DNA of 64,000 nt from Saccharofermentans sp. (GTDB taxonomy: Bacteria; Bacillota; Clostridia; Saccharofermentanales; Saccharofermentanaceae). Both the position numbers and the translations under genes were made by a program. The notes under the pieces are model-generated. The model saw nothing but the letters and a program-made list of their open reading frames with translations. It made no database searches and had not been told where the DNA came from. The stretch covers positions 62,001 through 126,000 of the forward strand of contig JAILDX010000040.1 of assembly GCA_024688685.1 (NCBI GenBank), given 5' to 3'. Shown here piece by piece: positions 42,120 through 53,300 of the stretch. How positions within the stretch are numbered: the stretch's first letter is position 1; every line of letters starts with the position of its first letter.

Positions 42120-43405
42120 GCCTTCTTTTTGGATACTGAGCAGACAAGGATGGCAGCTATCGCCATGACAGTCAGAACAAGATTTCTGTACGTCATCCAG
42201 AAATGGATCGCAGAATGATTAGAGCATACCGCATACCATGCAAACGGAATGAGAGCGATGAGCAGCAGCGGAATGAGCAGATTCTCGGTCAGTTTAAAAC
42301 TCTTTTTGCTGATGATTACATACATCACAAAACCTATAACTGCTGCCGCAAAAAGAGAGACAGAGAAGGGGTCTCTGAAAGCTTCAAGGTTATAACCAAA
42401 CACTTCGATGATATTATCAGATCTGATACCTGTAGCCTCATAAGCATCAGTAACTGTTCTGACAGTGATCTGTTCCAGTGCATCGGATATCGTCTGTCCT
42501 CCTGTGATAAGGTCTGAGACCACCCATTTCGAGCCCCACATGAAAACATATCCTATACCCCAGCTGAGGCACGAAATGATCATCGTAATGATAGATGTCT
42601 TTGAGTCGTCCCTCCGCTTAACGAGAAGCAGGATCAGCGGTATTCCGAGACTTGCGAGCGGGTACGTCAGGAAGTCAAAGAATGCGACGGCAATTCCGGT
42701 TATCAGGAAGAGGATCCAGTATTTGTCGCTCATTGCTATCCCCGTTCTGACCAGCACCAGTATCGCGACGAGCATGATGTTATATATGCACGCATACTGC
42801 ATATTCAAAACTGTGCTGACCGGATTGATCAGAAGCGTTATGAGAAGAAGAGGGATTATCATCTTCCTGAGATCGTCATCGTGCGCCATCTTCATCAGGA
42901 TCAGGAACATCATAACTATCTGGAAAACAGCATTAACGATCCTTATCCCGCTGATATCAAAAACAGTGAGAAGCGGCTTCAGGAAAAGAAGATAGCCGTG
43001 CCAGTATCTGGCATAACTGACGACAATTGATGAACCGTCTTCTGAAAGTTCAAGCATTCGCAGAAGATAGCCGGAATCATCATACATATCCTTTATGGTT
43101 ACATAAACATATTTTGATTCCATGGCATCTCTTAACGCGGAACCTTCTCTTCTCATTGCGGCAATGCTCAGCATGATCGTATCGGTATAATTATCCATCC
43201 TCGTACTCGTAAGCCACGGGATATAGGAGTTCGTCAAGCCCTCCGAATCATAGATATCGGACGAGTTCGCAACATTCTTTCTTATCTGATCAAGCGGGAT
43301 CATATAGACGAGCGTCATAAGGACCGTACCTGCCAGGACTGCCGCCAAAAGGATCGCAGCACCTGTCAGGATATTCCTGATTGCCTGTCTTATCTTGCCT
43401 TCCAT
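42116..43405 (-). CDS. Polytopic membrane protein, function unknown
   Basis: A 429-residue protein with about nine hydrophobic segments. One near the N-terminus (15-37) is followed by an outside region of about 110 residues, then a cluster of helices from 145 to 425. The end has AVCSNHSAIHFWMTYRNL, where conserved-looking His and Arg face the membrane border. It resembles the general shape of GT-C or polymer-export proteins but I cannot assign a family. It sits between a ligase gene (1-base overlap) and a TerD-like gene (4-base overlap), so the three are translated together. Confidence 0.6.
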   Translation of the reverse strand: MEGKIRQAIRNILTGAAILLAAVLAGTVLMTLVYMIPLDQIRKNVANSSDIYDSEGLTNSYIPWLTSTRMDNYTDTIMLSIAAMRREGSALRDAMESKYVYVTIKDMYDDSGYLLRMLELSEDGSSIVVSYARYWHGYLLFLKPLLTVFDISGIRIVNAVFQIVMMFLILMKMAHDDDLRKMIIPLLLITLLINPVSTVLNMQYACIYNIMLVAILVLVRTGIAMSDKYWILFLITGIAVAFFDFLTYPLASLGIPLILLLVKRRDDSKTSIITMIISCLSWGIGYVFMWGSKWVVSDLITGGQTISDALEQITVRTVTDAYEATGIRSDNIIEVFGYNLEAFRDPFSVSLFAAAVIGFVMYVIISKKSFKLTENLLIPLLLIALIPFAWYAVCSNHSAIHFWMTYRNLVLTVMAIAAILVCSVSKKKA

Positions 43406-45255
43406 CAGGATGTCTTTATGAGTTTATCGAAGTTCTTTCCGTTGACATCACGCATCGTGACACCGCACTCCTTGAGCTTGTTCTCTATGTGTTCCTGCTC
43501 CTTGGGGCGCTTGATCTTGAGCGTTGTCGTCTTTATCATATCCTCCTCGGAGAATACGTAATTTCTGACGATCTTATATGCGGGCATAGTGTGATTTGCT
43601 TCATGCATCTTATCATTGAGATATGCTTCAACCTGATTATCGTCAGGCTCAACAGTAAGACCGAGTTCTCTTCCGATATCGCTGCGGTTGATCAGGATCT
43701 TCGCGCAGATATCAATAGCTTCCTTGTCATTGACATTACCCCATACAAAGACCTCGTTAACACCTTTGATCTCGGCAATGACTGACTCGATCTCTTCAGG
43801 GAAAGCCTTCTTGCCGTTTGTAAGAACGATCATCGACTTAACTCTTCCGGTAATGTGGATACTGCCTGTCTTGTCGATATAACCCATATCGCCCGTGTGG
43901 AACCATCCGTCACTGTCTATGGCTTCCTTCGTCGCTTCTTCATTGCGGTAGTAACCAAGCATTACGCTGTCAGACTTGGTCAGGATCTCTCCGACCGCCT
44001 TGGGGCCTACACCGTCACAGTCAATGGCAGCAGTAATACCTGCCATAGGGCGGCCGACGCTTCCCTTAACATTCAGCAGTTCATTCGTAACTGAAATAAC
44101 CGGAGATGTCTCTGTCAGTCCGTAACCCATATACATATCGATACCGAAATCAGTAAATGCATCGATATACTTCTTATCGATTCCCGCACCCCCGATAACG
44201 ACGAACCTGAAATTGCCGCCAAGATTATCAAGGATCTGCTTATAAACATTATGCCTGATATCAATGCCGCACTTCTTAAGGAATCTCGTGATCGGACGCA
44301 TAACGTTGACGACCTTATCCTTCCCCGTCTTAACGAGAACATCTTCAATCTTTGAATATATATTCTCGAAAAGGATCGGCACCGAAATACACACGTTAGG
44401 ACCCCACTCCTGCAGGTTCTTTGTGATGTAGCGGAGACCGTCAGAAAGACATAGGCAGCCGCCCGACAAAAGGATAAAGAAATCACAGGTATTCTCAAAA
44501 GTGTGATGCAGGGGCAAGATGGAAAACGCCCTTTCACCCGGATGGACATCAAGTGTCTGATTGATCGAGTGAACGTTGGATGTGATGTTCTTATGACTCA
44601 GCAGAACGCCCTTGCTCATTGAAGTCGTACCGGACGTAAAAAGGATGATCCTTGCTTCTTCAGCGTTAATGGGTGTTGTCAGGAACTTGTTATCACCGTT
44701 ATTGATTTTCTCTTTACCTTCTTCGAGAAGGTCATAGAAACTTGCAAATCTGTCATCATCAGGCCAGTCAGTATCTTTTACGCCTTCGCGGTACATGACG
44801 ATGAACTTCCTGACAACAATATCATCCTCACCATTATCCTGCCTCTTAGCAATATTGAGCATCATCTTATGGTGTTTGTGATGATAGATGAGAATCTTGC
44901 TCTCGCTCCTCTTCAGGAGTGCGACAAGCTCATCCTCGGGAAGTGCTCTGTCAAGAGGAACGCCCACGCTGTCAGTCGACAAAATCGCATTGTACGAAAC
45001 AAACCACTCATAGCTGTTCTCGCCGACTACCGCCAGCTTGTCACCCGCAAACTCACTGTTGAGCAGATATGTACCAAAAGCCTTTATGTCTTCTCCGAAC
45101 TCATAAAAGCTTCTGTGTATCTCCGACTGCTGCGGATTCCTTCTGAATATAAAAGCATCTCTGGCGCCGTGCATCTCGCAGGCACTCATCATGAGATCTC
45201 TGAGATTATCATATTTCTTTGACTCGTACAGAGCAGTACCGGTCACTGGTTTCAT
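43405..45255 (-). CDS. AMP-dependent synthetase, long-chain acyl-CoA ligase-like
   Basis: A 616-residue ANL-family enzyme. It has the P-loop ILFTSGTTSMSKGVLLSHKN, GYGLTETSPVISV, the hinge region DGWFHTGDMGYID and KIKRPKEQE near the end with a candidate catalytic Lys. It activates a carboxylate as an adenylate, then usually passes it to CoA. Length and motifs fit fatty acyl-CoA or acyl-ACP synthetases. AAGGAG lies 9 bases before the ATG. It heads the operon with the membrane and TerD-like genes and is divergent from a PlsC-type acyltransferase, consistent with a role in lipid acyl chain use. Confidence 0.88.
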   Translation of the reverse strand: MKPVTGTALYESKKYDNLRDLMMSACEMHGARDAFIFRRNPQQSEIHRSFYEFGEDIKAFGTYLLNSEFAGDKLAVVGENSYEWFVSYNAILSTDSVGVPLDRALPEDELVALLKRSESKILIYHHKHHKMMLNIAKRQDNGEDDIVVRKFIVMYREGVKDTDWPDDDRFASFYDLLEEGKEKINNGDNKFLTTPINAEEARIILFTSGTTSMSKGVLLSHKNITSNVHSINQTLDVHPGERAFSILPLHHTFENTCDFFILLSGGCLCLSDGLRYITKNLQEWGPNVCISVPILFENIYSKIEDVLVKTGKDKVVNVMRPITRFLKKCGIDIRHNVYKQILDNLGGNFRFVVIGGAGIDKKYIDAFTDFGIDMYMGYGLTETSPVISVTNELLNVKGSVGRPMAGITAAIDCDGVGPKAVGEILTKSDSVMLGYYRNEEATKEAIDSDGWFHTGDMGYIDKTGSIHITGRVKSMIVLTNGKKAFPEEIESVIAEIKGVNEVFVWGNVNDKEAIDICAKILINRSDIGRELGLTVEPDDNQVEAYLNDKMHEANHTMPAYKIVRNYVFSEEDMIKTTTLKIKRPKEQEHIENKLKECGVTMRDVNGKNFDKLIKTS

Positions 45256-45354
45256 TACTTAATTCTCCTTAACGGGGCGTACTTCCGATAGCATATAATA
45301 CCACTATTCTTCAAAATTGCCTAATTTTAAATATATATATCACCGCGAAACTCT

Positions 45355-45383
45355 TTGACGCATTACACTTAATCGGGTATGAT
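45355..45383 (+). promoter_or_regulatory. Sigma-A promoter of the PlsC-like gene
   Basis: TTGACG (45355-45360), 17 bases, TATGAT (45378-45383). The start near 45390 gives a leader of about 34 bases. The 45256-45423 gap also serves the divergent ligase gene, for which only a TATTAT-like -10 is visible. Confidence 0.8.
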
Positions 45384-45423
45384 TTGTTTTGATGATAGGA
45401 AGTCATTAAATCGGAGGCAACTG

Positions 45424-46137
45424 ATGGCAGGTACTGACAAGCATAAGCATCTTGACGAGAAATACCCTACAAAGAGAGGTTTCTGGGACATTGTAGCTAA
45501 GAATGTCTTTCTTCTTGAGACTCACATTTTCTGCAACATGAAATGTATCGGCAAGGAGAACTTCCCCAAGAATAATCCCTATGTCGTTGCTTCCAACCAC
45601 CAGTCATACCCGGACGGAGTCCTTATCATCGATTATCTCCCCAAGGGACATTTCAAATGGATGTGCTGCCTTGCTGCTTCAGACCTTGAGACAAACCACG
45701 GCTCACTCGGGCGCCTTATCATGCGTGTAGGCAGAGGCATCGCAGTCGACCGTTACGGCAATCCCGTAAGAGGCCTCATCAAGGCGAAGAAGGAAGTTGA
45801 GGCGGGCAATATCTGTTTCGTATTCCCTGAGGGCACGAGAACTGCAACAGGTCAGCTCGGAGAGCTTAAGGACGGCGCTTGCTATATCGCAATCAAGGCA
45901 GGAACACCTCTTGTTCCCGTTTATATTTCAGGTGCATATCAGATCTGGCCGAGACAGAGCAAGCACCCTCATCCCTTCAAGGGTTTCCTCAAGCGCAAGA
46001 AGATCAGGATCTTTGTCGGAGAGCCCCTGATGCCCGCAGATTATGACAACGATGCTCATAAGATGACAGAAGCGCTCTCCGTATGGATGCATGAGATGCA
46101 GGATAAGTATTACGATCCTGAGAATGCTCCTGTCTGA
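45424..46137 (+). CDS. plsC: 1-acyl-sn-glycerol-3-phosphate acyltransferase-like protein
   Basis: A 237-residue PlsC-family acyltransferase. It has the catalytic block ASNHQSYPDGVLI (His and Asp four residues apart), the substrate-binding FPEGTRTATG and the VPVYISGAY block. It acylates lysophosphatidic acid, or a related acceptor, at the membrane. There is only a short hydrophobic stretch near the N-terminus, so it is probably peripheral. GGAGG lies 7 bases before ATG 45424, which I prefer to the upstream in-frame start at 45379. Confidence 0.88.
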   Translation: MAGTDKHKHLDEKYPTKRGFWDIVAKNVFLLETHIFCNMKCIGKENFPKNNPYVVASNHQSYPDGVLIIDYLPKGHFKWMCCLAASDLETNHGSLGRLIMRVGRGIAVDRYGNPVRGLIKAKKEVEAGNICFVFPEGTRTATGQLGELKDGACYIAIKAGTPLVPVYISGAYQIWPRQSKHPHPFKGFLKRKKIRIFVGEPLMPADYDNDAHKMTEALSVWMHEMQDKYYDPENAPV

Positions 46138-46165
46138 TAAATAATTTTTACCCTTTTATCCGTCT

Positions 46166-46792
46166 TTATCCGTCTTCAGAGAATGTCGAAGTGATCTTCT
46201 GTACGCCTTCGAGATATATTCCGTATGTCTCTTTGCCGTAGAAGTTCTCAAGATTATAGTATGAATTGACCGTATGTATTCCGACTGCGATCGTGACAGC
46301 AACCGTAGTAACTATCGCCAGCACAGTCATAGTCTTGATATTCTTATTGTCGTAAATGATCTTTATCATAAGGATGCCGATAACCCCGCCTGCCGTATTG
46401 GCAATGAGGTCAACAACATCAGCGGAACCGAAACCGAATGTAAACTGCATTATCTCTATCGCCAGCGAGACAGATGCGACTGACATTATCTTCGTCAGTA
46501 CCGACTTATCGTGAAAGAGCATCTCAAGATATATCCCAAAAGGCATGAACGCAAAAACATTCAGGATCATATCACCAATAATGATCCTTCGGGGATCGAG
46601 ATTTGCATAATCGGCAAAATGTGCCAGCGTATCAGCGTTGATCAGACCTTTGTTCTGCCAGTATTCAGGATAAAACAGTCTGGCATCAGCCTTGAAGAAC
46701 AGGATCCATACCGGAACCAGTATCAGGTAGATGATAAACAGGATCACTACGAGTATCCTGAACGGCCTCCCCTTGTCCGTGATCATCGTCAT
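46166..46792 (-). CDS. VanZ-family membrane protein
   Basis: A 208-residue protein with five hydrophobic segments. The VanZ signature is clear: DMILNVFAFMPFGIYLEM, then AIEIMQFTFGFGSADVVDLIANTAGGVIGIL. VanZ proteins are linked with low-level teicoplanin resistance in one case, but most have no known job. The ATG overlaps the mutS2 stop by 4 bases, so it is the last gene of that operon. A direct repeat of TTTATCCGTC lies at its 3' end. Confidence 0.88.
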   Translation of the reverse strand: MTMITDKGRPFRILVVILFIIYLILVPVWILFFKADARLFYPEYWQNKGLINADTLAHFADYANLDPRRIIIGDMILNVFAFMPFGIYLEMLFHDKSVLTKIMSVASVSLAIEIMQFTFGFGSADVVDLIANTAGGVIGILMIKIIYDNKNIKTMTVLAIVTTVAVTIAVGIHTVNSYYNLENFYGKETYGIYLEGVQKITSTFSEDG

Positions 46793-49260
46793 ATGAGCCT
46801 CGCAATCGTCACTCCGTCATCACCCTCGCCCTGTGTACCCGGACGGTAGGATTCGACTCTCGGATCCCTCGCAAGAAAATCCGTGACAATACTTCTCAGT
46901 ATTCCCGTACCTTTGCCGTGTACGATCCTTACACTCTTGATGCCGCCAAGCGAACAGTCATCTATGTAACGTTCAAGCTTTGACAGAGCCTCATCTCCTC
47001 TCATGCCGATAAGCATGAGTTCCGATGATGTCCTCGCCGCCGAATCAAATCTCAGTTCTCTTATCTTGCTTGCGGTCTTGTCGACCTTGGGAGTCTGCTT
47101 CTTTTTCTTCTCGGATGCCTTATTCGAGCTGTCCTGCTGCTCCTTTGTCATTACCCTGAGCTGATCGATCTTCACCGAGACCTTCATAGGTCCAGCCTTA
47201 AGCTGAACGACCTTGCTCCTTGACGGAAGAGAAGTAGCCACTGCCGTCATCTGCAGCGACGGAACATAATACTCCTGCCCTATCTTTATCTCTGAAGGAA
47301 CCTCTCCTGCAAGACCCTTGTCCTTAAGCTCATCATCTCTGGAATCATCAGTAAGGTCTTCCATTCCGGCTCTTAGCCTTCTCCTGACCTTCTCCATCTC
47401 TGCGAGTGCCTCGTCAGCTGAAGAGTTATTCTTCTGCTTGCGCATCTCCTTCATCAGGCTGATCAGCTCTTCTTCTTTCTCTTCAAGAAGCGCCTTCTGT
47501 TCTGCCCGTGTCTCATTGAGGATCCTTGTCTTGGATGCTTTAAGCGCAGCCTTCTCCTCCTCGAGCGCCCTGACCTGATCTTCAAGTCTCTTCCTGAGAG
47601 CATCATTGGAATCCATTAAAGACTGTGCTTTACGGGCATCTCTTTCCGACTGCTCGATAAGTCTTCCCAGCTTGTATTCATCGCTGTCCAGCCTGCTCTT
47701 CGCATCGTTGATGACATTCTCCGGAAGCCCGAGCTTTTTGGAAATTATGAAAGCGTTCGAAGAACCCGGTCTTCCAATTATCAGCCTATATGTCGGCATC
47801 AGTGTCTCGTTATCAAATTCAAATGCTCCGTTAACAACCTCATCCGTAGATACAGCATATGCCTTAAGCTCTTTATAGTGAGTCGTCGCAAGCGTTATGC
47901 ATCCCTTGCTCCTGAGGTTCTCAAGGATGGCTACCGCAAGCGCAGCACCCTCATCGGGATCAGTTCCGGAACCGAGCTCATCAAGGATAACAAGCGACTT
48001 TCCCCTTATATTCTTCAGGATAAAAACGATATTCGACATATGAGCCGAGAAAGTCGACAGACTCTGCTCGATGCTCTGCTCATCACCAATATCTGCCAGC
48101 ACTCTGTCAAACACCGAAGCTGTACTTCCTACAGCCGCAGGTATCATAAGACCCGACATCGCCATCAGCGTCAGAAGTCCGCACGTCTTGAGCGAAACCG
48201 TCTTACCTCCTGTATTGGGTCCGGTTATAACGAGTGTCTTATACTTGTCTCCTATTTTGATATCTACAGGGACAACTGTATCTTTGGAAATGAGCGGATG
48301 TCTCGCCTTCCTGAGATCGATGACGCCGTCTTTGGACAGCACCGGCATGACTGCATCCATCTCCTGGGCAAGTATTGCCTTGGCTGAACAAAAATCTATC
48401 TGAGCGATCAGGCTCATATCCGATTCTATAGAACCACTGCTTCCCAGAACCCTCTCCGTAAGTTCGCCGAGTATCCTGACGATCTCGGCCTCCTCGGCAG
48501 ACTGAAGCTCGCGGAGCTTGTTATTGATCTCGACGACCGCCATCGGTTCGATGAATACCGTCTGTCCCGTGGATGAAGTATCGTGGACGATACCATTTAT
48601 CCTTCCCTTAAAATCGGCAATAACTGGAATACAGTATCTGTCATTCCTTATCGTGATGACCTTCTCCTGAAGTATATCCTCATTCGTCTTGATCACCCTG
48701 TCCAGGATCGATCTGACAGAACCCGACAGTTCCCTCTTATTCCTTCTGATGTCGTACAGAGTCTTGCTCGCCCTGTCGTTCATCTCATCTTCGCTGTTAA
48801 TGGATGCCGAAATATCCTTCTCCAGAGACGATACCTCAACCAGACCTCCGATTCTCTCGAAAAGGACTGTACCATCCATATCGGAAGCCGCATCAGGCAT
48901 CACGGCCTTAAGCCTCTCCACACTGCGAAGGAAACTTGCTGTATCAAGAAGCTGTCTCATCGACAGAGTTCCGCCAGCATGAGCATACTTCAGTGCCGGC
49001 CTCAGATCAGGAAAACCGCCAAGCGGAAGAAACCCGTACTTACTGATATAAGTAAAGGTCTCATTTGTCTCGGTAAGTTCCTCATTAACTTCATCGTAAT
49101 CTGATGTAGGTGTGATCTCCACGCAAAGCTCACGGCCATAGACAGTTCTGGAGCACTCCTCCAGGCGCTGACTGATCTTATCAAATTCCAATGTAACAAG
49201 GACACGCCCTTTTATCCTTTTACGGGCGCTCTCTTCCTCAAAGGTCGTTCTTTTATACAT
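46789..49260 (-). CDS. mutS2: MutS2 ATPase/nuclease
   Basis: An 823-residue protein. Helical core domains are followed by the ABC ATPase with VITGPNTGGKTVSLKT (Walker A) and LVILDELGSGTDPDEGA (Walker B), a long Glu/Lys coiled coil, a KOW-like stretch (IGQEYYVPSLQMTAVA) and a C-terminal Smr domain (LMLIGMRGDEALSKLERY, VRIVHGKGTGILR). It lacks the mismatch-binding N-terminus of MutS. MutS2 is tied to recombination control or to rescue of collided ribosomes. The N-terminal extension before VTLEFDKISQRLEE is about 20 residues longer than usual, and the start could be further in. It follows pfkA by 1 base. Confidence 0.95.
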   Translation of the reverse strand: MYKRTTFEEESARKRIKGRVLVTLEFDKISQRLEECSRTVYGRELCVEITPTSDYDEVNEELTETNETFTYISKYGFLPLGGFPDLRPALKYAHAGGTLSMRQLLDTASFLRSVERLKAVMPDAASDMDGTVLFERIGGLVEVSSLEKDISASINSEDEMNDRASKTLYDIRRNKRELSGSVRSILDRVIKTNEDILQEKVITIRNDRYCIPVIADFKGRINGIVHDTSSTGQTVFIEPMAVVEINNKLRELQSAEEAEIVRILGELTERVLGSSGSIESDMSLIAQIDFCSAKAILAQEMDAVMPVLSKDGVIDLRKARHPLISKDTVVPVDIKIGDKYKTLVITGPNTGGKTVSLKTCGLLTLMAMSGLMIPAAVGSTASVFDRVLADIGDEQSIEQSLSTFSAHMSNIVFILKNIRGKSLVILDELGSGTDPDEGAALAVAILENLRSKGCITLATTHYKELKAYAVSTDEVVNGAFEFDNETLMPTYRLIIGRPGSSNAFIISKKLGLPENVINDAKSRLDSDEYKLGRLIEQSERDARKAQSLMDSNDALRKRLEDQVRALEEEKAALKASKTRILNETRAEQKALLEEKEEELISLMKEMRKQKNNSSADEALAEMEKVRRRLRAGMEDLTDDSRDDELKDKGLAGEVPSEIKIGQEYYVPSLQMTAVATSLPSRSKVVQLKAGPMKVSVKIDQLRVMTKEQQDSSNKASEKKKKQTPKVDKTASKIRELRFDSAARTSSELMLIGMRGDEALSKLERYIDDCSLGGIKSVRIVHGKGTGILRSIVTDFLARDPRVESYRPGTQGEGDDGVTIARLI

Positions 49261-49261
49261 C

Positions 49262-50314
49262 TTATCCCAGTCTCTTTGCGTTGATGATATCCTGCTCAGG
49301 GATAGTCTTTGTCATTTTGAGACCTTCTTCTATGTCGACATCAGTTATAACGCCGTTCTTCTCTACGATAAGACGGTTATATCTCTTGGCGAGCAGGCAG
49401 TCGATAGCATGTACACCCATAAGGCTTGCTGTCGTTCTGTCTCTCAGCGTCGGGGAACCGCCTCTCTGCAGATGTCCGAGTATCGTAGGTCTTGACTCTA
49501 TCTCAGTCGCCGCCTCGATCTGCTTAGCGATCTCTGTCGCATTGCCTGCGCCCTCTGCAACGATAACGATATAATGCTTCTTGCCTCTGTTACGTCCGTC
49601 AAGGATGATCCTCAATACATCCCTGTTGAAATCATAAGGAACCTCAGGAATAAGGATTGCCTCAGCTCCTGTGGCGATACCCACGTTAAGAGCAATATAA
49701 CCTGCTCTTCTTCCCATGACTTCGATAACGCTGCATCTCTCGTGTGAACTTGCCGTATCACGGAGCTTATCGATAGCATCCATCGCTGTATTCATAGCCG
49801 TATCGTAACCGATCGTGTAATCTGTTGACGCAATATCGTTGTCGATCGTACCGGGCATACCGATAACGTTCATTCCCAGTCTTGCAAGCGCTCTGGCACC
49901 CTTATAAGATCCGTCGCCGCCAATAACGACCAGTGCATCGAGCCCGTAAGTCTCCATCATCCTTGCGCCCTTAAGCACGCCGTGATCCTCAGCAAATGTC
50001 TTTGATCTTGCCGTCATAAGGAATGTACCGCCGCGCTGCAATGTCTCTGATACATCTCTCTTATCGAGCTCTCTTATCTCACCCTTCCAGAGGCCGTGAT
50101 AACCGCGCTGTACTCCATAAACTTCGATCCCTGCATTCCATCCGGCTCTTACTACCGATCTGATGGCAGCGTTCATTCCGGGAGCATCACCGCCGCTTGT
50201 CAGCACGCCGATCCTCTTAATGGGTTCTACCTCATCGGGATTGATATTATCGTAGTTCTTAGCAACAAGTGTAGAAATATCAGGCAGATTGGATTCATCA
50301 TAAAGTAATGGCAT
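49262..50314 (-). CDS. pfkA: 6-phosphofructokinase
   Basis: A 350-residue PFK. RIGVLTSGGDAPGMNAAIR is the N-terminal glycine loop, VIGGDGSYKGA has the Gly that marks ATP rather than pyrophosphate as donor, and GTIDNDIASTDYTIG carries the catalytic Asp. HLQRGGSPTLRDR near the C-terminus binds the sugar phosphate. It commits fructose 6-phosphate to glycolysis. The first 30 residues (LYDESNLPDISTLVAKNY) are an extension absent from the 320-residue Bacillus enzyme. GGAGGG lies before the ATG, and the gene lies 55 bases after dnaE. Confidence 0.96.
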   Translation of the reverse strand: MPLLYDESNLPDISTLVAKNYDNINPDEVEPIKRIGVLTSGGDAPGMNAAIRSVVRAGWNAGIEVYGVQRGYHGLWKGEIRELDKRDVSETLQRGGTFLMTARSKTFAEDHGVLKGARMMETYGLDALVVIGGDGSYKGARALARLGMNVIGMPGTIDNDIASTDYTIGYDTAMNTAMDAIDKLRDTASSHERCSVIEVMGRRAGYIALNVGIATGAEAILIPEVPYDFNRDVLRIILDGRNRGKKHYIVIVAEGAGNATEIAKQIEAATEIESRPTILGHLQRGGSPTLRDRTTASLMGVHAIDCLLAKRYNRLIVEKNGVITDVDIEEGLKMTKTIPEQDIINAKRLG

Positions 50315-50369
50315 AAAATACCCTCCATATAATAAAAAACTCTAATGCAGATTATACACCAAGAGAGGG

Positions 50370-53300
50370 CTAATTGGATATATACTCTACGTTGCCTTCA
50401 CCTGCAAGATTCCTGATTATATCAAGCACTTCAGGCCTTGTCTCGACAAAGCAGGCCTCATCGAGCCTTAAACTGCTTCCATCCTGCATAAAGATAATAT
50501 CTACGGGGCATGTTCCGTGAAAATATGCAAGAAGATTGATCAGTCTGTGATAGAGCGGATCTGAAGGGAGTCCGTCAAACTTGATCTTTAAGACTCTGTT
50601 CGCGTTCTTAGCTGTCTCTTCGCGGTTCTCTTCGGAAATCTTTGCAGCGCCTGCGGCCTCATAACCGGAGTTCTTCCTGTCCACTTTTGACGACAGCTCA
50701 TAAGGGAGTTTGTCTATCGGATACATCTTATCGATGAAGACAGAAAAATCCTCTCCTCGCATATGTCTTCTTCCTACGATGATAAAAGGCTTGCCGTTAA
50801 CAAGATACGGTCTTACCGAATCAAGTATCTTTCCAAAGATGACTGCTTCATATACGCCTGTAAGATCTTCCATCTGGATAGTCGCCATCTGAGTCTTCGA
50901 CTTCGTATATCTGAGAGAGAACTTGTTGATGATCCCGGCCATTATGACCTTCTTATCGTCATCAAGGGTCTCACCTCTGCCCTCTGCGATAATATCAGCC
51001 GCTTCTCTGCTTGAAAAATCAGTAACATCCGCGATCACATTGGAATACTCTGCAAGCGGATGGCCAGACATATAAAGACCGATCGCCGACTTCTCATAAG
51101 AAAGCTTAACATCAGGCGCGTATTCTTCAGTCTCATAAACAGTTACCTGTTCTTTGATGTCGGCCGAACCTGAACCGCCGTCAAACGCATCGAAGATACT
51201 GAGCTGACCGTCTATGTTCTTGCTGTTCCTGACAGAAAGAGTCTCAAGTTCAGTCTGAGTCGTCCTGATCATCGTCGCACGGTTATATTCAAATCCGTCG
51301 AGTGCAGATGACCAGATGAGAGATTCAACGGAATTACGCTTCAGCCCCATCTCTGATGCCCTTACGAGGAAATCTTCAAACGACCTGTAATCACCGTTCT
51401 TACGTCTGTCTTCCTCGATGAGCTTTACCATCCCTTCACCGACGCCTTTGATAACTGCGAGACCGATCCTTATGCCCAGTCTGCCGTTCTCATCCTTCTC
51501 CGTTGTAAACCTTGCAAAACTTCTGTTGATGTCAGGTCTTAAGACGGGGATACCTCTCTTCTCAGAAGCTGCTATATATCCTGATGCACGTTCAAGCTCA
51601 GTCCTGAAAGAATTGAGCGTCGCAGTCATAAACTCAACGGGATAGTAATACTTGATGTATCCTGTCCAGTAACCGACAACGGCATAGCATGCCGCATGTG
51701 CCTTATTAAATGCATATCCTGCAAAGCCTGCAACATCGTCAAATATCTTGGACGCTACATCACCGGGTACTCCGCGTCTTATCGCTCCATCGATCTCGTT
51801 GCCTTTCTCATCCGTGCCGCCGTATATAAAGAGATTGCGGTACTGCTCCATTATCTCCTTATTCTTCTTGCTCATCGCACGTCTGATGTTGTCACTCTGA
51901 CCCATCGAGAATCCCGCAAGATCTCTTACGATCTGCATGACCTGCTCCTGATATATCGCACATCCGTATGTGACCTTAAGAATGGGCTCAAGAAGAGGAT
52001 GATCGTAATGGATCTTTGACTTGTCATGACGGCACTCGACATACTTCGGGATCTGATCCATAGGACCCGGTCTGTACAGTGCGATACCTGCGATAATATC
52101 CTCAAGGCTGGCAGGCTTAAGCTGCTTCATAAACGAGGTCATACCGCGGCTCTCAAGCTGGAATACTCCAAGAGTATCTCCGTTGCCTATCATGTCAAAA
52201 ACATTCTTGTCATCAAGCGGGATCGTATCGAGCGACAGTTCCTTCCCGTAGTTCTCCTTAATTATCGCCAGGGCATCCTGAAGAACAGTAAGCGTTCTTA
52301 ATCCAAGAAAGTCGAACTTAAGAAGCCCTACGCTCTCAACATCATATTTGGAGAACTGCACGACCGGCGTATCATCATTAACCGCCATCGGTGCGATATC
52401 CGTGATCGGAATACCGGAAATGATGACACCGGCTGCATGCGTGGAACTGTTACGCGGCAGTCCTTCGAGCATCATCGCAGTGTCGATTATCTTTTTTGTG
52501 TCAGGATCTGTCTCGTAAAGATTGTCGATCTCCGGATTAGCCTCCATCGCCTCTGTAAGAGTTATACCCGGCTTGAGAGGTATCATCTTGGCAATCTTGT
52601 CACCGGTCTGATACGGAAGATCGAGAACTCTCGTTACATCGTGGATACATGATTTGGCCCCTAATGTACCAAATGTGATTACCTGTGCCACACGTTCCTT
52701 GCCATACTTCTCGGTAACGTAATCGATTGCTATCTGTCTTGTCTCATCTGCAAAATCAACGTCAAAGTCCGGCATCGATACTCGTTCAATATTGAGGAAT
52801 CTCTCAAAGACGAGTCCGTACTTGATCGGGTCAAGATCGGTTATGCCGACCGCGTAAGCAACGAGCGATCCTGCACCGGATCCTCTGCCCGGACCTACTA
52901 CTACTCCGTGAGTCTTTGAATAATTGATAAAATCCCAGACGATAAGATAATAGTCCGTATATCCCATCGTGTTGATGACGCCGAGCTCATAATCAAGCCT
53001 TCTGACATACTCATCAGGATCTCCTGTAGGCGGGGTTAATTCGAACCTTTTTGAAAGGCCCTCATATGCAAGATAAGTAAGATACTGTGCCGTGGATTCA
53101 AAACCTTCAGGAACATCATATGTAGGCAAATGGATCGTATTAAAGTCATATTCCGCATTGCACATAGCGGCTACTTTGCCTGTATTCTCGATTGCTTCGG
53201 GAAGACCTGAGAAGAACTTCCTCATCTCGGCTTCTGACTTAACGTAGTAATCGTTCGTACCCATCCTCATACGGTCCTTATCAGAGACCTTTGCACCTGT

